Origin: Actinoplanes sp. L3-i22
GTDB lineage: Bacteria; Actinomycetota; Actinomycetes; Mycobacteriales; Micromonosporaceae
Direction: 5' to 3'
DNA length: 64,000 nucleotides
NCBI RefSeq assembly: GCF_019704555.1
Contig: NZ_AP024745.1
Span: 9,308,501-9,372,500, forward strand
Part shown: positions 36,558-45,230 of the stretch, one piece after another
Position numbering within the stretch: position 1 is the first letter of the stretch
Layout: each line of letters begins with the position of its first letter
Translations under genes and position numbers: made by a program
The notes under the pieces: generated by a model
Told to the model about the DNA's origin: nothing
Database searches by the model: none
The model's input: the letters and a program-made list of their open reading frames with translations, nothing else

Positions 36558-38066
36558 CTACATCATCTCGTCGCCCGTGGGGATCAGGACCGTCTTGAGC
36601 TCCGTGTAAGCCTCGATCGACGCCCGGCCACCCTCGCGCCCGAGCCCCGACTGGCCGAACCCGCCGAACGCCACGTGCGGCTCCAACTGGTAGCCGTTGA
36701 TGCCCACCGTCCCGGCGCGAACCGCCCGGGCCATCCGGATCGCCCGCTTCACGTCCGTGGTGTAGACCGTGGCTGCCAGCCCGTACGACGTGTCGTTGGC
36801 CAGCCGGATCGCCTCCTCCTCATCGGTGAACGGCACGACCGCGAGCACCGGCCCGAAGATCTCCTCCTGGGCGATCGTCGCGCTGTTGGCGACGTCGGCG
36901 AAGACGGCCGGCTCGACGAAGTTGCCGGCGGACAGGTCGCCGTCCGGGCGTCCGCCGCCGCACACCAGCCGGGCGCCCTCGGCCTGCCCGCGCTCGATGT
37001 AGCCGAGCACCCGCGCCAGCTGCCGGTCGTTGATCAGTGGCGACGCGGTGACCTCCGGGTCGAACGGGTCGCCGTAGGTCACCAGCGTCGTCATGCCCTG
37101 CGCGATGGCCAGGAACTCGTCGTACACGTCCCGGTGGACCAGCGCCCGCGAGTGCGCCACGCACGCCTGGCCGGAGAGGCCGAGCGTCACGGTGCCCATG
37201 GTGAGGGTGGCGGCCGCGTACACCTCGGCGTCCGGGAAGACGATCGACGGGCTCTTGCCGCCGAGCTCCAGACTGACCCGTTTCATGCCGTCGGACGCGG
37301 CGGCGAGGACCCGTCTGCCGACCGCCCGGCTGCCCGTGAACGTGATCTTGTCGATCAGCGGGTGGGTGATCAGCGCCTCGCCGGTCGGGTCGCCCGGGCC
37401 GGTCACCACGTTGAGCACGCCCGCCGGAAGCCCGGCCTCCTCCAGCAGCTTCGCCAGGCGCAGCACCGAGAACGAGGCGAGCTCCGACGGCTTGAGCACG
37501 ACCGTGCAGCCGGCCGCCAGGGCCGGTGCGACCTTCTGCGCGGTGAGCAGCAGCGGGCCGTTCCACGGCACCACCGCGGCCACCACCCCGACCGGCTCGC
37601 GCAGGGTCATCACCAGGTGGTCGCCGCCCTGATAGCCGGGCAGCGTCTCGCCGGCCAGCTTGTCGACCCAGCCGGCGTGGTGGTCGAAGACGTCGGCGAC
37701 GCACTCGACCGACATCGCGTACTCGTCGCCGAAGGTCAGCGGCACGCCGTTGTCGAGCGCCTGCAGGGTGCGCAGCTCGTCGGTGTGTGCGCGGATCAGC
37801 TCGGCCGCCCGGCGCAGCACGGTGATCCGCTGTTTGGCCCGCGACCGCGGCCACGAGCCCTCGTCGAAGGTCTGCCGGGCGGCGCGCACGGCCGCGTCCA
37901 CGTCGGCCGGCGAGGCGACCGCGAAGTCGCCGACCTGTTCCCCGGTGGCCGGGTGCCGGTGGGTCCACGTGCGGCCGTCGGCCGCGGCACGCCAGGCGCC
38001 ACCGATCAGCAGCTCGCCGGTGGACAGGCCGATCGCGTCCCGCTTCGTCTTGATCGAAAGAACCAT
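36558..38066 (-). CDS. Aldehyde dehydrogenase (NAD(P)-dependent)
   Basis: 502 residues, the normal length for the superfamily. Motifs: VVPWNGPLLLTAQKVAPALAAG (Rossmann and substrate tunnel), FTGSRAVGRR, general-base Glu in LELGGKSP (near 268), nucleophile in GQACVAHSR (near 302), and EIFGPVLAVVPF. It oxidises an aldehyde to the acid or CoA-ready acid. In this setting it could take the C26 aldehyde made by CYP125 or propionaldehyde-type side-chain products. AGAGGTG precedes the ATG. A perfect KstR box lies 16 bp upstream, so it is expected to respond to sterol. Confidence 0.88.
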   Translation of the reverse strand: MVLSIKTKRDAIGLSTGELLIGGAWRAAADGRTWTHRHPATGEQVGDFAVASPADVDAAVRAARQTFDEGSWPRSRAKQRITVLRRAAELIRAHTDELRTLQALDNGVPLTFGDEYAMSVECVADVFDHHAGWVDKLAGETLPGYQGGDHLVMTLREPVGVVAAVVPWNGPLLLTAQKVAPALAAGCTVVLKPSELASFSVLRLAKLLEEAGLPAGVLNVVTGPGDPTGEALITHPLIDKITFTGSRAVGRRVLAAASDGMKRVSLELGGKSPSIVFPDAEVYAAATLTMGTVTLGLSGQACVAHSRALVHRDVYDEFLAIAQGMTTLVTYGDPFDPEVTASPLINDRQLARVLGYIERGQAEGARLVCGGGRPDGDLSAGNFVEPAVFADVANSATIAQEEIFGPVLAVVPFTDEEEAIRLANDTSYGLAATVYTTDVKRAIRMARAVRAGTVGINGYQLEPHVAFGGFGQSGLGREGGRASIEAYTELKTVLIPTGDEMM

Positions 38067-38082
38067 CGGGCACCTCTTTTTT

Positions 38083-38096
38083 TGGAACAGGTTCTA
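38083..38096. promoter_or_regulatory. KstR-type operator before the aldehyde dehydrogenase gene
   Basis: TGGAACAGGTTCTA matches TnnAACnnGTTnnA at every fixed base. Its last three bases are the TAG stop codon (38094-38096) of the upstream SDR gene on the same strand. Confidence 0.85.
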
Positions 38097-38825
38097 TTTC
38101 TGCGCACGGTACGCCGCATCGCGCGGGTCCGCCAGATACCCCGGCCACTCACCGCCGCCGTGCACCGCGACGGACGCCCCGGTCACGTAGGACGCCAGCG
38201 GCGAGGCCAGCAGCAGGCAGACCCCGGCGACGTCCCCGGGTGCCGCCGCCCGCCCCATGGGCACCGTGCGCGCCACCGCCTCGGGGTCGAGGAGACCCTC
38301 GATCGGGCCGGGGACGACGCAGTTGACCCGGACGGCCGGCGCCCACTCCGCCGCGAGACTGGTCGCGAGGTGGTGCAGGCCGGCCTTGGCCGCGCCGTAG
38401 GCGGCGCTGCCCGGCGACGGTCGCGTGCCGCTGACGCTGCCCACCATGAGGATCACGCCCCCGCCGGGCTGCGCCTGCATCACCGCGTTGGCCGCCTGCG
38501 AGACGTGCAACGGGGCGACCAGGTTGAGCTCGACGATCTTCGCGTGCAGCCGGGGCGACGCGGTCGCGGCCGGGACGGCGGGAGCCCCGCCCGCGTTGTT
38601 CACCAGCACGTCCACGCCGCCGAGCCGCTCCTGAGCCGCGGCGATCAGCGCGGCGGCCTGCCCGGGGTCGCGGATGTCGGCGCGCACGAAGCCGGCCGGC
38701 CCGTCGTAGGAGCCGCGGCCGCAGACCAGCACCCTCGCGCCGGCTGCGAGGAAGGCGGCCGCGATCGCGGAGCCGATCCCGCGGGTGCCGCCGGTGACGA
38801 CCACGCGGCGACCGGTGAAGTCCAT
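38094..38825 (-). CDS. SDR oxidoreductase of the KstR2-type regulon (Rv3549c-like)
   Basis: 243 residues. Coenzyme loop TGGTRGIG (11-18), NNAGG (near 77), Ser in MVGSVSGT and Tyr-Lys in AYGAAK. It is divergent from echA20-ipdABC across a 46-bp gap carrying a perfect KstR2 box, the same arrangement by which mycobacterial echA20 lies divergent to SDR genes (Rv3549c/Rv3548c). A role as a dehydrogenase for a C/D-ring CoA intermediate is inferred from this. Downstream, the aldehyde dehydrogenase has its own KstR box. Confidence 0.83.
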   Translation of the reverse strand: MDFTGRRVVVTGGTRGIGSAIAAAFLAAGARVLVCGRGSYDGPAGFVRADIRDPGQAAALIAAAQERLGGVDVLVNNAGGAPAVPAATASPRLHAKIVELNLVAPLHVSQAANAVMQAQPGGGVILMVGSVSGTRPSPGSAAYGAAKAGLHHLATSLAAEWAPAVRVNCVVPGPIEGLLDPEAVARTVPMGRAAAPGDVAGVCLLLASPLASYVTGASVAVHGGGEWPGYLADPRDAAYRAQK

Positions 38826-38845
38826 GCCGTCACGCTAGCTCACCA

Positions 38846-38859
38846 AGCAAGCGCTTGGT
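38846..38859. promoter_or_regulatory. KstR2-type operator, perfect match, divergent promoter
   Basis: AGCAAGCGCTTGGT fits AnCAAGnnCTTGnT at every fixed base. It sits centrally in the 46-bp space between the SDR (minus) and echA20 (plus), so one operator can serve both units. Confidence 0.9.
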
Positions 38860-38871
38860 TAGACTCCGGGC

Positions 38872-39609
38872 ATGGGCGTACACCTGGAACCCGGCGCCGT
38901 CGCCGAGGTGGTGATCGACTTTCCGCCGGTCAACGCGGTGCCGGCGGCCGGCTGGCAGTCCATCGCCGACCTGCTCACCGCCGCCGGCGACGACCCGGCG
39001 ACCCGGGTGGTGGTGCTCTCCGCACGCGGCCGGGGCTTCTGCGCCGGGGTCGACCTCAAGGAGATGCAGCGCGACGAGGGCCACCAGGCGCTGCTCGCCG
39101 CGAACCGGGGATGCGCCGCCGCGTTCGCCGCCGTCTACGACTGCCCGGTCCCGGTGATCGCCGCCGTCCAGGGATTCTGCCTCGGCGGCGGCATCGGCCT
39201 GGCCGGCAACGCCGACCTGATCGTCGCCGCCGACGACGCCACCTTCGGCCTGCCCGAGGTCGACCGGGGCGCGCTCGGCGCGGCCACCCACCTGGCCCGG
39301 CTCGTGCCACCGCGGCTGATGCGGGCGATGGTCTACACCTGCCGCACGGTCACCGCCGCCGACCTGCACCGCTTCGGCGCCGTCCACGAGGTTGCGACCA
39401 CCGGCGGGCTGCCGGCGGCGGCGCGGGCGGTCGCGGAGTCGATCGCGGCCAAGGACCCGGTCGTGATCCGGGCGGCCAAGCAGGCGCTCAACGGCATCGA
39501 CCCGGTCGACGTGAAGCGGTCCTACCGGTTCGAGCAGGGTTTCACCTTCGAGCTCAACCTCAGCGGCGCGGGCGACCGCGCCCGGCAGAAGTTCGTGGAG
39601 GGCCGATGA
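38872..39609 (+). CDS. echA20: EchA20-type crotonase hydrolase opening steroid ring D
   Basis: 245 residues. Crotonase fold with oxyanion-hole segments GRGFCAGVDLKEM (near 55) and QGFCLGGGIGLAGNADLIVAA (near 100). It matches mycobacterial EchA20 (Rv3550, 247 residues), which hydrolyses the cyclopentanone ring of HIEC-CoA to COCHEA-CoA. The gene order echA20-ipdA-ipdB-ipdC is identical to that in mycobacteria, and the four genes overlap by ATGA junctions. It lies directly behind a perfect KstR2 box. Confidence 0.92.
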   Translation: MGVHLEPGAVAEVVIDFPPVNAVPAAGWQSIADLLTAAGDDPATRVVVLSARGRGFCAGVDLKEMQRDEGHQALLAANRGCAAAFAAVYDCPVPVIAAVQGFCLGGGIGLAGNADLIVAADDATFGLPEVDRGALGAATHLARLVPPRLMRAMVYTCRTVTAADLHRFGAVHEVATTGGLPAAARAVAESIAAKDPVVIRAAKQALNGIDPVDVKRSYRFEQGFTFELNLSGAGDRARQKFVEGR

Positions 39610-40451
39610 CGGTGGTGATGAGCATCGACGACGTGGTCGCCGAGCTGCGGGACGGGATGACGGTCGGGGTCGGCGGCTGGGGGTCACGCCGCAAGCCGAT
39701 GGCGCTGGTCCGGGCGGTCTGCCGGGCCGGTCTGCGCGACCTGACGGTGGTCTCCTACGGCGGGCCGGACGTGGGGCTGCTGATCGCGGCCGGCTGCGTG
39801 CGGCGCGTGGTCACCGGGTTCGTGTCGCTGGACAGCATCGCGCTCGAGCCACACTTCCGGCAGGCCCGCCAGCAGGGCACGATCGAGCTGACCGAATACG
39901 ACGAGGGCATGCTCTACTGGGGTCTGCTCGCCGCCGCCCACCGGCTGCCGTTCCTGCCGACCCGGGCGGGGCTCGGCTCCGACGTCATGCGAGTCAACCC
40001 CGAGCTGCGGACGGTCCGATCGCCGTACGCCGATGGCAGTGATCTTGTCGCCATGCCCGCCGTGACCCTGGACGCCGCGCTGGTCCACCTGAACCGCGCC
40101 GATCGTCGCGGCAACGCCCGTTATCTCGGCCCGGATCCGTACTTCGATGATCTGTTCTGCCTGGCCGCCCGCCGGCGTTTCGTCTCCTGCGAGCGGCTGG
40201 TCAGCACCGCGGAGCTGATCGGAAGCGGACCCCCGCAGGGCCTGCTGCTCAACCGGATGATGGTCGACGGCGTGGTGGAGACGCCACGCGGGGCCCACTT
40301 CACCAGCTGCGTCCCGGATTACGACCGCGACGAGGCGTTCCAGCGCGACTACGCGGCCGCCGCCGCCGCGCCCGGGACGTGGGAGCTGTTCCGGGCCACC
40401 TACCTGGACGGCGACGAGGAGCACTACCGGAAGGCGGTGGCCGCACGATGA
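39606..40451 (+). CDS. ipdA: IpdA, alpha subunit of COCHEA-CoA hydrolase
   Basis: 281 residues from the ATG overlapping the echA20 stop. CoA-transferase family I fold with VGVGGWGSRRKPMALVRA near the N-terminus, TVVSYGGPDVGLL, LEPHFRQARQQG, LPFLPTRAGLGSDV and DAALVHLNRADRRGNA. IpdAB is known to open the last steroid ring (ring C) of COCHEA-CoA to MOODA-CoA and acts as a hydrolase rather than a transferase. Order, length and overlap with ipdB support the call. Confidence 0.92.
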   Translation: MTVVMSIDDVVAELRDGMTVGVGGWGSRRKPMALVRAVCRAGLRDLTVVSYGGPDVGLLIAAGCVRRVVTGFVSLDSIALEPHFRQARQQGTIELTEYDEGMLYWGLLAAAHRLPFLPTRAGLGSDVMRVNPELRTVRSPYADGSDLVAMPAVTLDAALVHLNRADRRGNARYLGPDPYFDDLFCLAARRRFVSCERLVSTAELIGSGPPQGLLLNRMMVDGVVETPRGAHFTSCVPDYDRDEAFQRDYAAAAAAPGTWELFRATYLDGDEEHYRKAVAAR

Positions 40452-41131
40452 GCCGGGCGGACGTCTGCGTGACGGCATGCGCCGACGCCTGGCGCGGCGA
40501 CGGCGCGGTGCTCGCCTCCCCCACCGGCCTGATCCCCCGCCTCGGCGCGCGGCTCGCCCAGCTCACCTTCTCCCCCGACCTCCTGCTCACCGACGGCGAG
40601 GCGACGCTGACCCACGACGACGAGCCGGAGGGGTGGCTGCCCTACCGCGCGGTGTTCGGCGTGGTCGCGGCCGGCACCCGGCACGTGATGATGGGGGCGA
40701 GCCAGCTCGACCGGTTCGGCAACCAGAACATCTCCTGCGTCGGCGACTGGCATCGCCCGGCCCGGCAGCTGCTCGGCGTGCGAGGCGCACCCGGCAACAC
40801 GATCAACCACACCACCAGCTACTGGGTGCCCCGGCACGAGCCGCGGGTCTTCGTCGAGCACGTCGACATGGTGTCCGGAATCGGTCACGATCGGGGCGCC
40901 GTCGAGATCCGGGTGGTGGTGACGAACCTGGCCGTGCTGGACTTCGCCACCCCGGACCGCTCGATGCGGCTGCGCTCGGTGCATCCCGGGGTGCCGGTGG
41001 CCGACGTCCTGGCCGCCACCGGCTTCTCCCTGGTCGTACCGGCCGAGGTACCGGTCACCCGGGAGCCCGCCCCCGCGGAGATGACGATCATCGAGCGGCT
41101 CGACCCGGACGGCCTGAGGCGGCTCCGATGA
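40448..41131 (+). CDS. ipdB: IpdB, beta subunit of COCHEA-CoA hydrolase
   Basis: 227 residues starting in the ipdA stop (ATGA). Family I CoA-transferase beta-like: ACADAWRGDGAVLASPTGLIPRLGARLAQ, DLLLTDGEA, VMMGASQLDRFGNQNISC, GAPGNTINHTTSYWVPRH and a final LDPDGLRRLR. The catalytic Glu motif SENG of true CoA-transferases is absent, as expected for IpdB. It is the obligate partner of IpdA. Confidence 0.92.
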   Translation: MSRADVCVTACADAWRGDGAVLASPTGLIPRLGARLAQLTFSPDLLLTDGEATLTHDDEPEGWLPYRAVFGVVAAGTRHVMMGASQLDRFGNQNISCVGDWHRPARQLLGVRGAPGNTINHTTSYWVPRHEPRVFVEHVDMVSGIGHDRGAVEIRVVVTNLAVLDFATPDRSMRLRSVHPGVPVADVLAATGFSLVVPAEVPVTREPAPAEMTIIERLDPDGLRRLR

Positions 41132-42177
41132 GGACCCGGCTCACCGACCTGCTCGGCTGCCACCACCCGATCGTGCAGGCCGGCATGGGCTACGTGGCCG
41201 GGGCGGGCCTGGTCGCGGCGACGTCGGCGGCCGGCGGCTTCGGTATCGTCGCCTCCGCCACGATGACCCTCGACCAGTTGCGGGCCACCCTGGAGAGGAT
41301 CCGCGCCCGCACCGACGCGCCGTTCGGCGTCAACATCCGCGCCGACGCTCCGGACGCCGGGGAGAGAATCGATCTGCTCGTACGGCACCAGGTCCGGCTC
41401 GCCTCGTTCGCCCTCGCCCCGAACCGGGAGCTGATCCGCCGCTGCGCCGACGGCGGCGTGCTCACCATGCCGTCCGTCGGCGCTCGCCGGCACGCCGAGA
41501 AGGTGGCCGGTTGGGGCGTCGACGCCGTCCTGGTGCAGGGCGGCGAGGGCGGCGGGCACACCGGCCCGGTGCCGACGACATTGCTCCTGCCGCAGGTGGT
41601 GGACGTGGTCGGCGTCCCGGTCGTCGCGGCCGGCGGTTTCTTCGACGGGCGGGGCCTGGTCGCGGCACTGGCCTACGGCGCGTCCGGCATCGCCATGGGC
41701 ACCCGTTTCCTGCTCACCGCGGAGAGCCCGGTCTCCCCCGACGTGAAACGCCGCTACCTGGCCGCCGACGTCACCGGCACGGTCGTCACCACCCGCATCG
41801 ACGGCGTGCCCCACCGGGTCCTGCGCACCCCGTTCGTCGACGCACTGGAACACGCCGGCCGCGTCGCGGCGCTGAGCCGGGCGCTGCGCAACGCCGCGTC
41901 GTTCCGCCACCGGTCCGGCCTGTCCTGGCCGGCCCTGCTCCGCACCGGCCGCGCCACCCGCCGGGCCGGCTCGCTGTCCTGGGCACAGACCCTGATGGCC
42001 GCCAACACCCCGGCGCTGCTCCACGAGTCGATGGTGGAGGGCAACCCGGCGGCCGGCGTGATGTCCGCCGGCCAGGTCACCGGCCTGATCGACGACGTAC
42101 CCACCTGCGCCGGCCTGATCACCCGCATCATGACCGAGGCCGACGCCCGGCTGGCCGCCCTCACCGCCCTTCGCTGA
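41128..42177 (+). CDS. ipdC: IpdC, nitronate-monooxygenase-family flavin reductase of the HIP pathway
   Basis: 349 residues starting in the ipdB stop (ATGA). FMN TIM barrel: HHPIVQAGMGYVAGAGLVAATSAAGGFGIVAS, FGVNIRADAPD, VLVQGGEGGGHTG (with the His typical of the family), VVAAGGFFDGRGLVAALAYGASGIAMGTRFL. IpdC works with IpdF and FadE30 in converting hydroxylated HIC-CoA to HIEC-CoA, before EchA20. It is the last gene of the four-gene coupled unit; after it a 65-bp convergent gap holds only a weak 5-bp hairpin. Confidence 0.9.
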   Translation: MRTRLTDLLGCHHPIVQAGMGYVAGAGLVAATSAAGGFGIVASATMTLDQLRATLERIRARTDAPFGVNIRADAPDAGERIDLLVRHQVRLASFALAPNRELIRRCADGGVLTMPSVGARRHAEKVAGWGVDAVLVQGGEGGGHTGPVPTTLLLPQVVDVVGVPVVAAGGFFDGRGLVAALAYGASGIAMGTRFLLTAESPVSPDVKRRYLAADVTGTVVTTRIDGVPHRVLRTPFVDALEHAGRVAALSRALRNAASFRHRSGLSWPALLRTGRATRRAGSLSWAQTLMAANTPALLHESMVEGNPAAGVMSAGQVTGLIDDVPTCAGLITRIMTEADARLAALTALR

Positions 42178-42242
42178 CCCGCCTGCCGGGCGGCGAACGC
42201 GGACGACCCTCGCAGCCAGACGATCGGCGTGCCGTCGCGGTG

Positions 42243-43208
42243 TCAGAGGACGACGACGGCGCGGGCGGTGAGGGTGCCGGCGGCCAGGTGGGCGTAGGCC
42301 TCGCCGGCGTCCTGGAACGAGAACTCCTGGACCTGGTTGCGGATCAGGCCGGCCGAGGCGAGGGCGATCACCTCCTGGGCGTCGGCGATCGACGAGCCCT
42401 GGAAGGTGAACACTTCGCCGTCGGCGGGCAGGGTGCCGAACCACGGCCGGCTCAGGCTGCCGCCGGCCGAGCCGATCAGTCCGTACGCACCGCCGGGCCG
42501 GACCGCCCTGATGCCGGCGGCAATGGTCTCGTCGGTGCCGACGAAGTCCAGGACGACGTCGGCGCTCCCGGTCAGCGACGTCGTCGCCTCGTGGGCCCCG
42601 ACCGATCGGGCGTACGCCAGGCGCGGCTCGGAGATGTCGACGGCCACCACCCGGGCGCCGGTCAGGATCCGCAGGAACTGGACCGCGAACGCACCCAGCC
42701 CGCCCGCGCCCACCACCACGGCGGTGCCGCCGGGCGCGACGCGGGGCCGGGCTCGCCGCACCGCGTGATACGCGGTGGCGCCCGCGTCGGTCAGCGGGCC
42801 GGCGTGCCGCGGATCCAGGTCGCCCAGGGGCAGCACGCCGCGCCGGTCGGCGACCACGTACTCGGCCAGGCCGCCGTCGTGGCCGTAGCCGCGCCCGGCC
42901 AGGCCGCGCGGGCAGGCGTTGTCCATGCCGCGGACGCAGAGCCGGCAGGTGCCGCACGAGGTGGGCGAGACCAGCGCCACCGGTGTCCCGTCGGGCAGCC
43001 GGCCGGCCGTCTCGTGGCCCAGCGTGAACGGCATCGACCAGCCGAGCCGAACGCCTGCCGCCTGCGGCATCCGGCGCATGGTGAGGTCGGAGCGGCACAG
43101 CCCGCACCCGGCGACCCGGACCAGCACCTGCCCCGGCCCGGGTGCCGGCTCCGGCACCTCGCAGTGTTCCGGCGGGGCACCCCAGCTGGTCATCCGATAG
43201 GCGCGCAT
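42243..43208 (-). CDS. Zinc-dependent alcohol dehydrogenase (MDR family)
   Basis: About 321 residues from the ATG at 43208 (MRAYRMTSWGAPP). A longer in-frame reading from a TTG at 43244 would run through the KstR box and is rejected. Catalytic zinc ligands are in CGLCRSD and LGHETAG. The structural zinc cluster is CGTCRLCVRGMDNAC and the coenzyme loop is VVGAGGLGAFAVQ. It resembles propanol-preferring NAD-dependent alcohol dehydrogenases. It likely oxidises an alcohol in sterol breakdown and has its own perfect KstR box 11 bp upstream. Substrate unknown. Confidence 0.83.
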   Translation of the reverse strand: MRAYRMTSWGAPPEHCEVPEPAPGPGQVLVRVAGCGLCRSDLTMRRMPQAAGVRLGWSMPFTLGHETAGRLPDGTPVALVSPTSCGTCRLCVRGMDNACPRGLAGRGYGHDGGLAEYVVADRRGVLPLGDLDPRHAGPLTDAGATAYHAVRRARPRVAPGGTAVVVGAGGLGAFAVQFLRILTGARVVAVDISEPRLAYARSVGAHEATTSLTGSADVVLDFVGTDETIAAGIRAVRPGGAYGLIGSAGGSLSRPWFGTLPADGEVFTFQGSSIADAQEVIALASAGLIRNQVQEFSFQDAGEAYAHLAAGTLTARAVVVL

Positions 43209-43219
43209 GATTCTCAGAC

Positions 43220-43233
43220 TGGAACACGTTCCA
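43220..43233. promoter_or_regulatory. KstR-type operator for the alcohol dehydrogenase
   Basis: TGGAACACGTTCCA is a perfect palindrome matching TnnAACnnGTTnnA, 11 bp before the minus-strand ATG. A second box lies 31 bp away for the divergent operon. Confidence 0.88.
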
Positions 43234-43264
43234 CTGATATTCAAGTGCTCGGTTGCCCTGGAGT

Positions 43265-43278
43265 TAGAACGCGTTCTA
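43265..43278. promoter_or_regulatory. KstR-type operator for the Rv3531c-like operon
   Basis: TAGAACGCGTTCTA is a perfect palindrome matching TnnAACnnGTTnnA. It ends 9 bp before the GTG start at 43288. Confidence 0.9.
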
Positions 43279-43287
43279 GCATGAGTC

Positions 43288-44445
43288 GTGTTTACTCAGC
43301 CGTTCGCCGACGCCGTCGCACAGGCCGAACGCATCGTCGCCGAAGCCCCGCACATCCGCGGCGAGCAGGACCTGATCGAGGGCTACGACTATCTCGCCGG
43401 CGGCATCCGGGCCTCGATCCAGATGGCCTGGGCCTACGACCGCGATTTCCCCTACTTCGTGCGCTCCACCGGGCCGTACACGAAAATGGGTCTGGATAAT
43501 CCGGACACCCTCTACTTCCATGCGTGGCTGCGCGACGACGCCGAATATGTGGTGACCGGCCGCCGGGGCAGCACCACCGACCTGAGCTTCCAGATCCTCG
43601 ACGGCTCCTACTCGCCGGTCAACGTCCCGGGCAGCCTCGCCGCCTTCGACGACCGGGAGATCGGCATCGCCGCCGACGGCAGCTTCGAGATCCGTTTCGG
43701 ACCGGGCCTGACCGGCCGCAACGCGTTCCCGCTGGCGCCCGGCTCGGTCATGCTCGTGGTGCGCGAGGTGTTCAGCGACTGGTCGAGCGAACGACCCGGG
43801 ATGCTGCGCATCCATCGGGCCGATCGGCTCGGCGCCGGGCCCGCGCCGCTCACCCGGGAAATTCTTGCCCGGCGGTACGCCGTGGCGGGCAAGATGCTCG
43901 TCGGACGCGTGCGCACGTTCCTCGCGTTCGCCGAGCGTTTCTACCTGAACCTGCCGGTCAACACGCTCACCACGCCGCGGCCGACGCCCGGCGGCTTGGC
44001 CACGCAGTACTCGTCGGCCGGGCACTACGAGCTGGACGACGAGCAGGCCATGGTGGTCACCGTCCCGGTCTCCGACGCCCCCTACCAGGGCCTCCAACTC
44101 GGCTCGATGTGGTACGTCTCGCTGGACTACCACCATCACCAGACCAGCCTCACCGTGCCGCAGGCGCGCGTCGACCCGGACGGCATGATCCGGTACGTGA
44201 TCAGCGAGCGCGACCCCGGCGTGGCGAACTGGATCGAGCGCACCGGCCACGACCGCGGCTACGTGCAACTGCGCTGGCAGCGGCTGTCCCGCGCGCTGAC
44301 CGAGGCCGACGGTCCCCGGGTGGATGTGGTCGCCGTCGACGACCTGCCCAAGCAACTGCCCTACTACGAGCCGATCGGCCCGGAGTCGTGGCGGGAGCGG
44401 ATCGCCGCCCGGCAGGCCGCCACCGCGGCCCGGATGCTGGGCTGA
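43288..44445 (+). CDS. Conserved protein of unknown function, Rv3531c-like
   Basis: 385 residues from GTG 43288; an ATG at 43281 is in another frame and leads nowhere. No catalytic motif that I recognise. The sequence has two beta-rich halves (LYFHAWLRDDAEYVVTGRRG, VMLVVREVFSDW) with a helical linker and no signal peptide or membrane segment. It is followed at 3 bp by an SDR and then a sulfotransferase-like gene, the same neighbours and sizes as mycobacterial Rv3531c-Rv3530c-Rv3529c, a KstR-controlled group of unknown role. Function is therefore unknown but likely sterol-related. Confidence 0.72.
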   Translation: MFTQPFADAVAQAERIVAEAPHIRGEQDLIEGYDYLAGGIRASIQMAWAYDRDFPYFVRSTGPYTKMGLDNPDTLYFHAWLRDDAEYVVTGRRGSTTDLSFQILDGSYSPVNVPGSLAAFDDREIGIAADGSFEIRFGPGLTGRNAFPLAPGSVMLVVREVFSDWSSERPGMLRIHRADRLGAGPAPLTREILARRYAVAGKMLVGRVRTFLAFAERFYLNLPVNTLTTPRPTPGGLATQYSSAGHYELDDEQAMVVTVPVSDAPYQGLQLGSMWYVSLDYHHHQTSLTVPQARVDPDGMIRYVISERDPGVANWIERTGHDRGYVQLRWQRLSRALTEADGPRVDVVAVDDLPKQLPYYEPIGPESWRERIAARQAATAARMLG

Positions 44446-44448
44446 CGC

Positions 44449-45222
44449 GTGCTCACCGACAAGGTGGTGCTGGTCGCCGGAGTGGGCCCCGGCCTGGGCC
44501 GGGCGCTCGCGGTGCGGGCCGCCCGGCACGGCGCCGACGTGGTGCTCGCCGCCCGCACCGAGTCCTACCTGACCGAGGTGGCGGGGAAGGTCACCGCGGC
44601 CGGCCGCCGTGCGCTGGCCGTGCCGGCCGACCTCACCGACGACGACTCCAGCGCGGCTCTCGTGCGGGCCGCGCTCGACGAGTTCGGCCGGGTCGACGGC
44701 CTGGTCAACAACGCGTTCGCGATGCCACCGATGCGCAGCCTCGGCAAGGTCGACCTGGACGACCTGCGGTCGGGCTTCGACGTCAACGTGCTCGCCGCGC
44801 TCCGGCTGACCCGGCTGCTCACCCCGGCGCTGGTCGAGAGCGGCGGCGCGGTCGTGATGGTCAACTCGGCGGTGCTGCGGCACTCACGACGTCCGTTCGG
44901 GCCGTACAAGCTCGCCAAGGCCGGGCTGCTCGCGGTCGCGCAGAACCTGGCGAGCGAGCTCGGCCCGCGCGGCGTGCGGGTCAACTCGGTCGCGCCCGGC
45001 TGGATCTGGGCGGACAGCCTGCGCATGTGGTTCGACCATCAGGCCGCGCAGCGCGAGGTGCCGCCGCAACAGATCTACGACGAGATCGCCGCCACCACCG
45101 ACCTGCGCCGGCTGCCCGAGCCGGACGAGGTGGCCGACGCCGTGCTGTTCCTGCTCTCCGGGCTGGCCCGGGGCATCACCGGCCAGTGCCTGGACGTGAA
45201 CTGCGGCGAGTTCCACCACTAG
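44449..45222 (+). CDS. SDR oxidoreductase (Rv3530c-like)
   Basis: 257 residues from GTG 44449. Coenzyme loop AGVGPGLGRAL (10-20), NNAF in place of NNAG (near 84), Ser in VMVNSAV and Tyr-Lys in YKLAK. The C-terminus RGITGQCLDVNCGEFHH replaces the usual DGG ending. Middle gene of a three-gene unit behind the KstR box at 43265, corresponding in order to mycobacterial Rv3530c. Likely a dehydrogenase for a sterol side-chain or ring hydroxyl; the substrate is unknown. Confidence 0.82.
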   Translation: MLTDKVVLVAGVGPGLGRALAVRAARHGADVVLAARTESYLTEVAGKVTAAGRRALAVPADLTDDDSSAALVRAALDEFGRVDGLVNNAFAMPPMRSLGKVDLDDLRSGFDVNVLAALRLTRLLTPALVESGGAVVMVNSAVLRHSRRPFGPYKLAKAGLLAVAQNLASELGPRGVRVNSVAPGWIWADSLRMWFDHQAAQREVPPQQIYDEIAATTDLRRLPEPDEVADAVLFLLSGLARGITGQCLDVNCGEFHH

Positions 45223-45230
45223 GGAGGATC

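Noticed and set aside
42179..42194. Short inverted repeat after ipdC as a terminator
   Set aside because: Only 5 bp of stem; common by chance at this base composition.
43208..43244. An extended start for the alcohol dehydrogenase at the TTG at 43244
   Set aside because: It would translate through the KstR operator and adds residues unlike the family; ATG 43208 gives the standard N-terminus.
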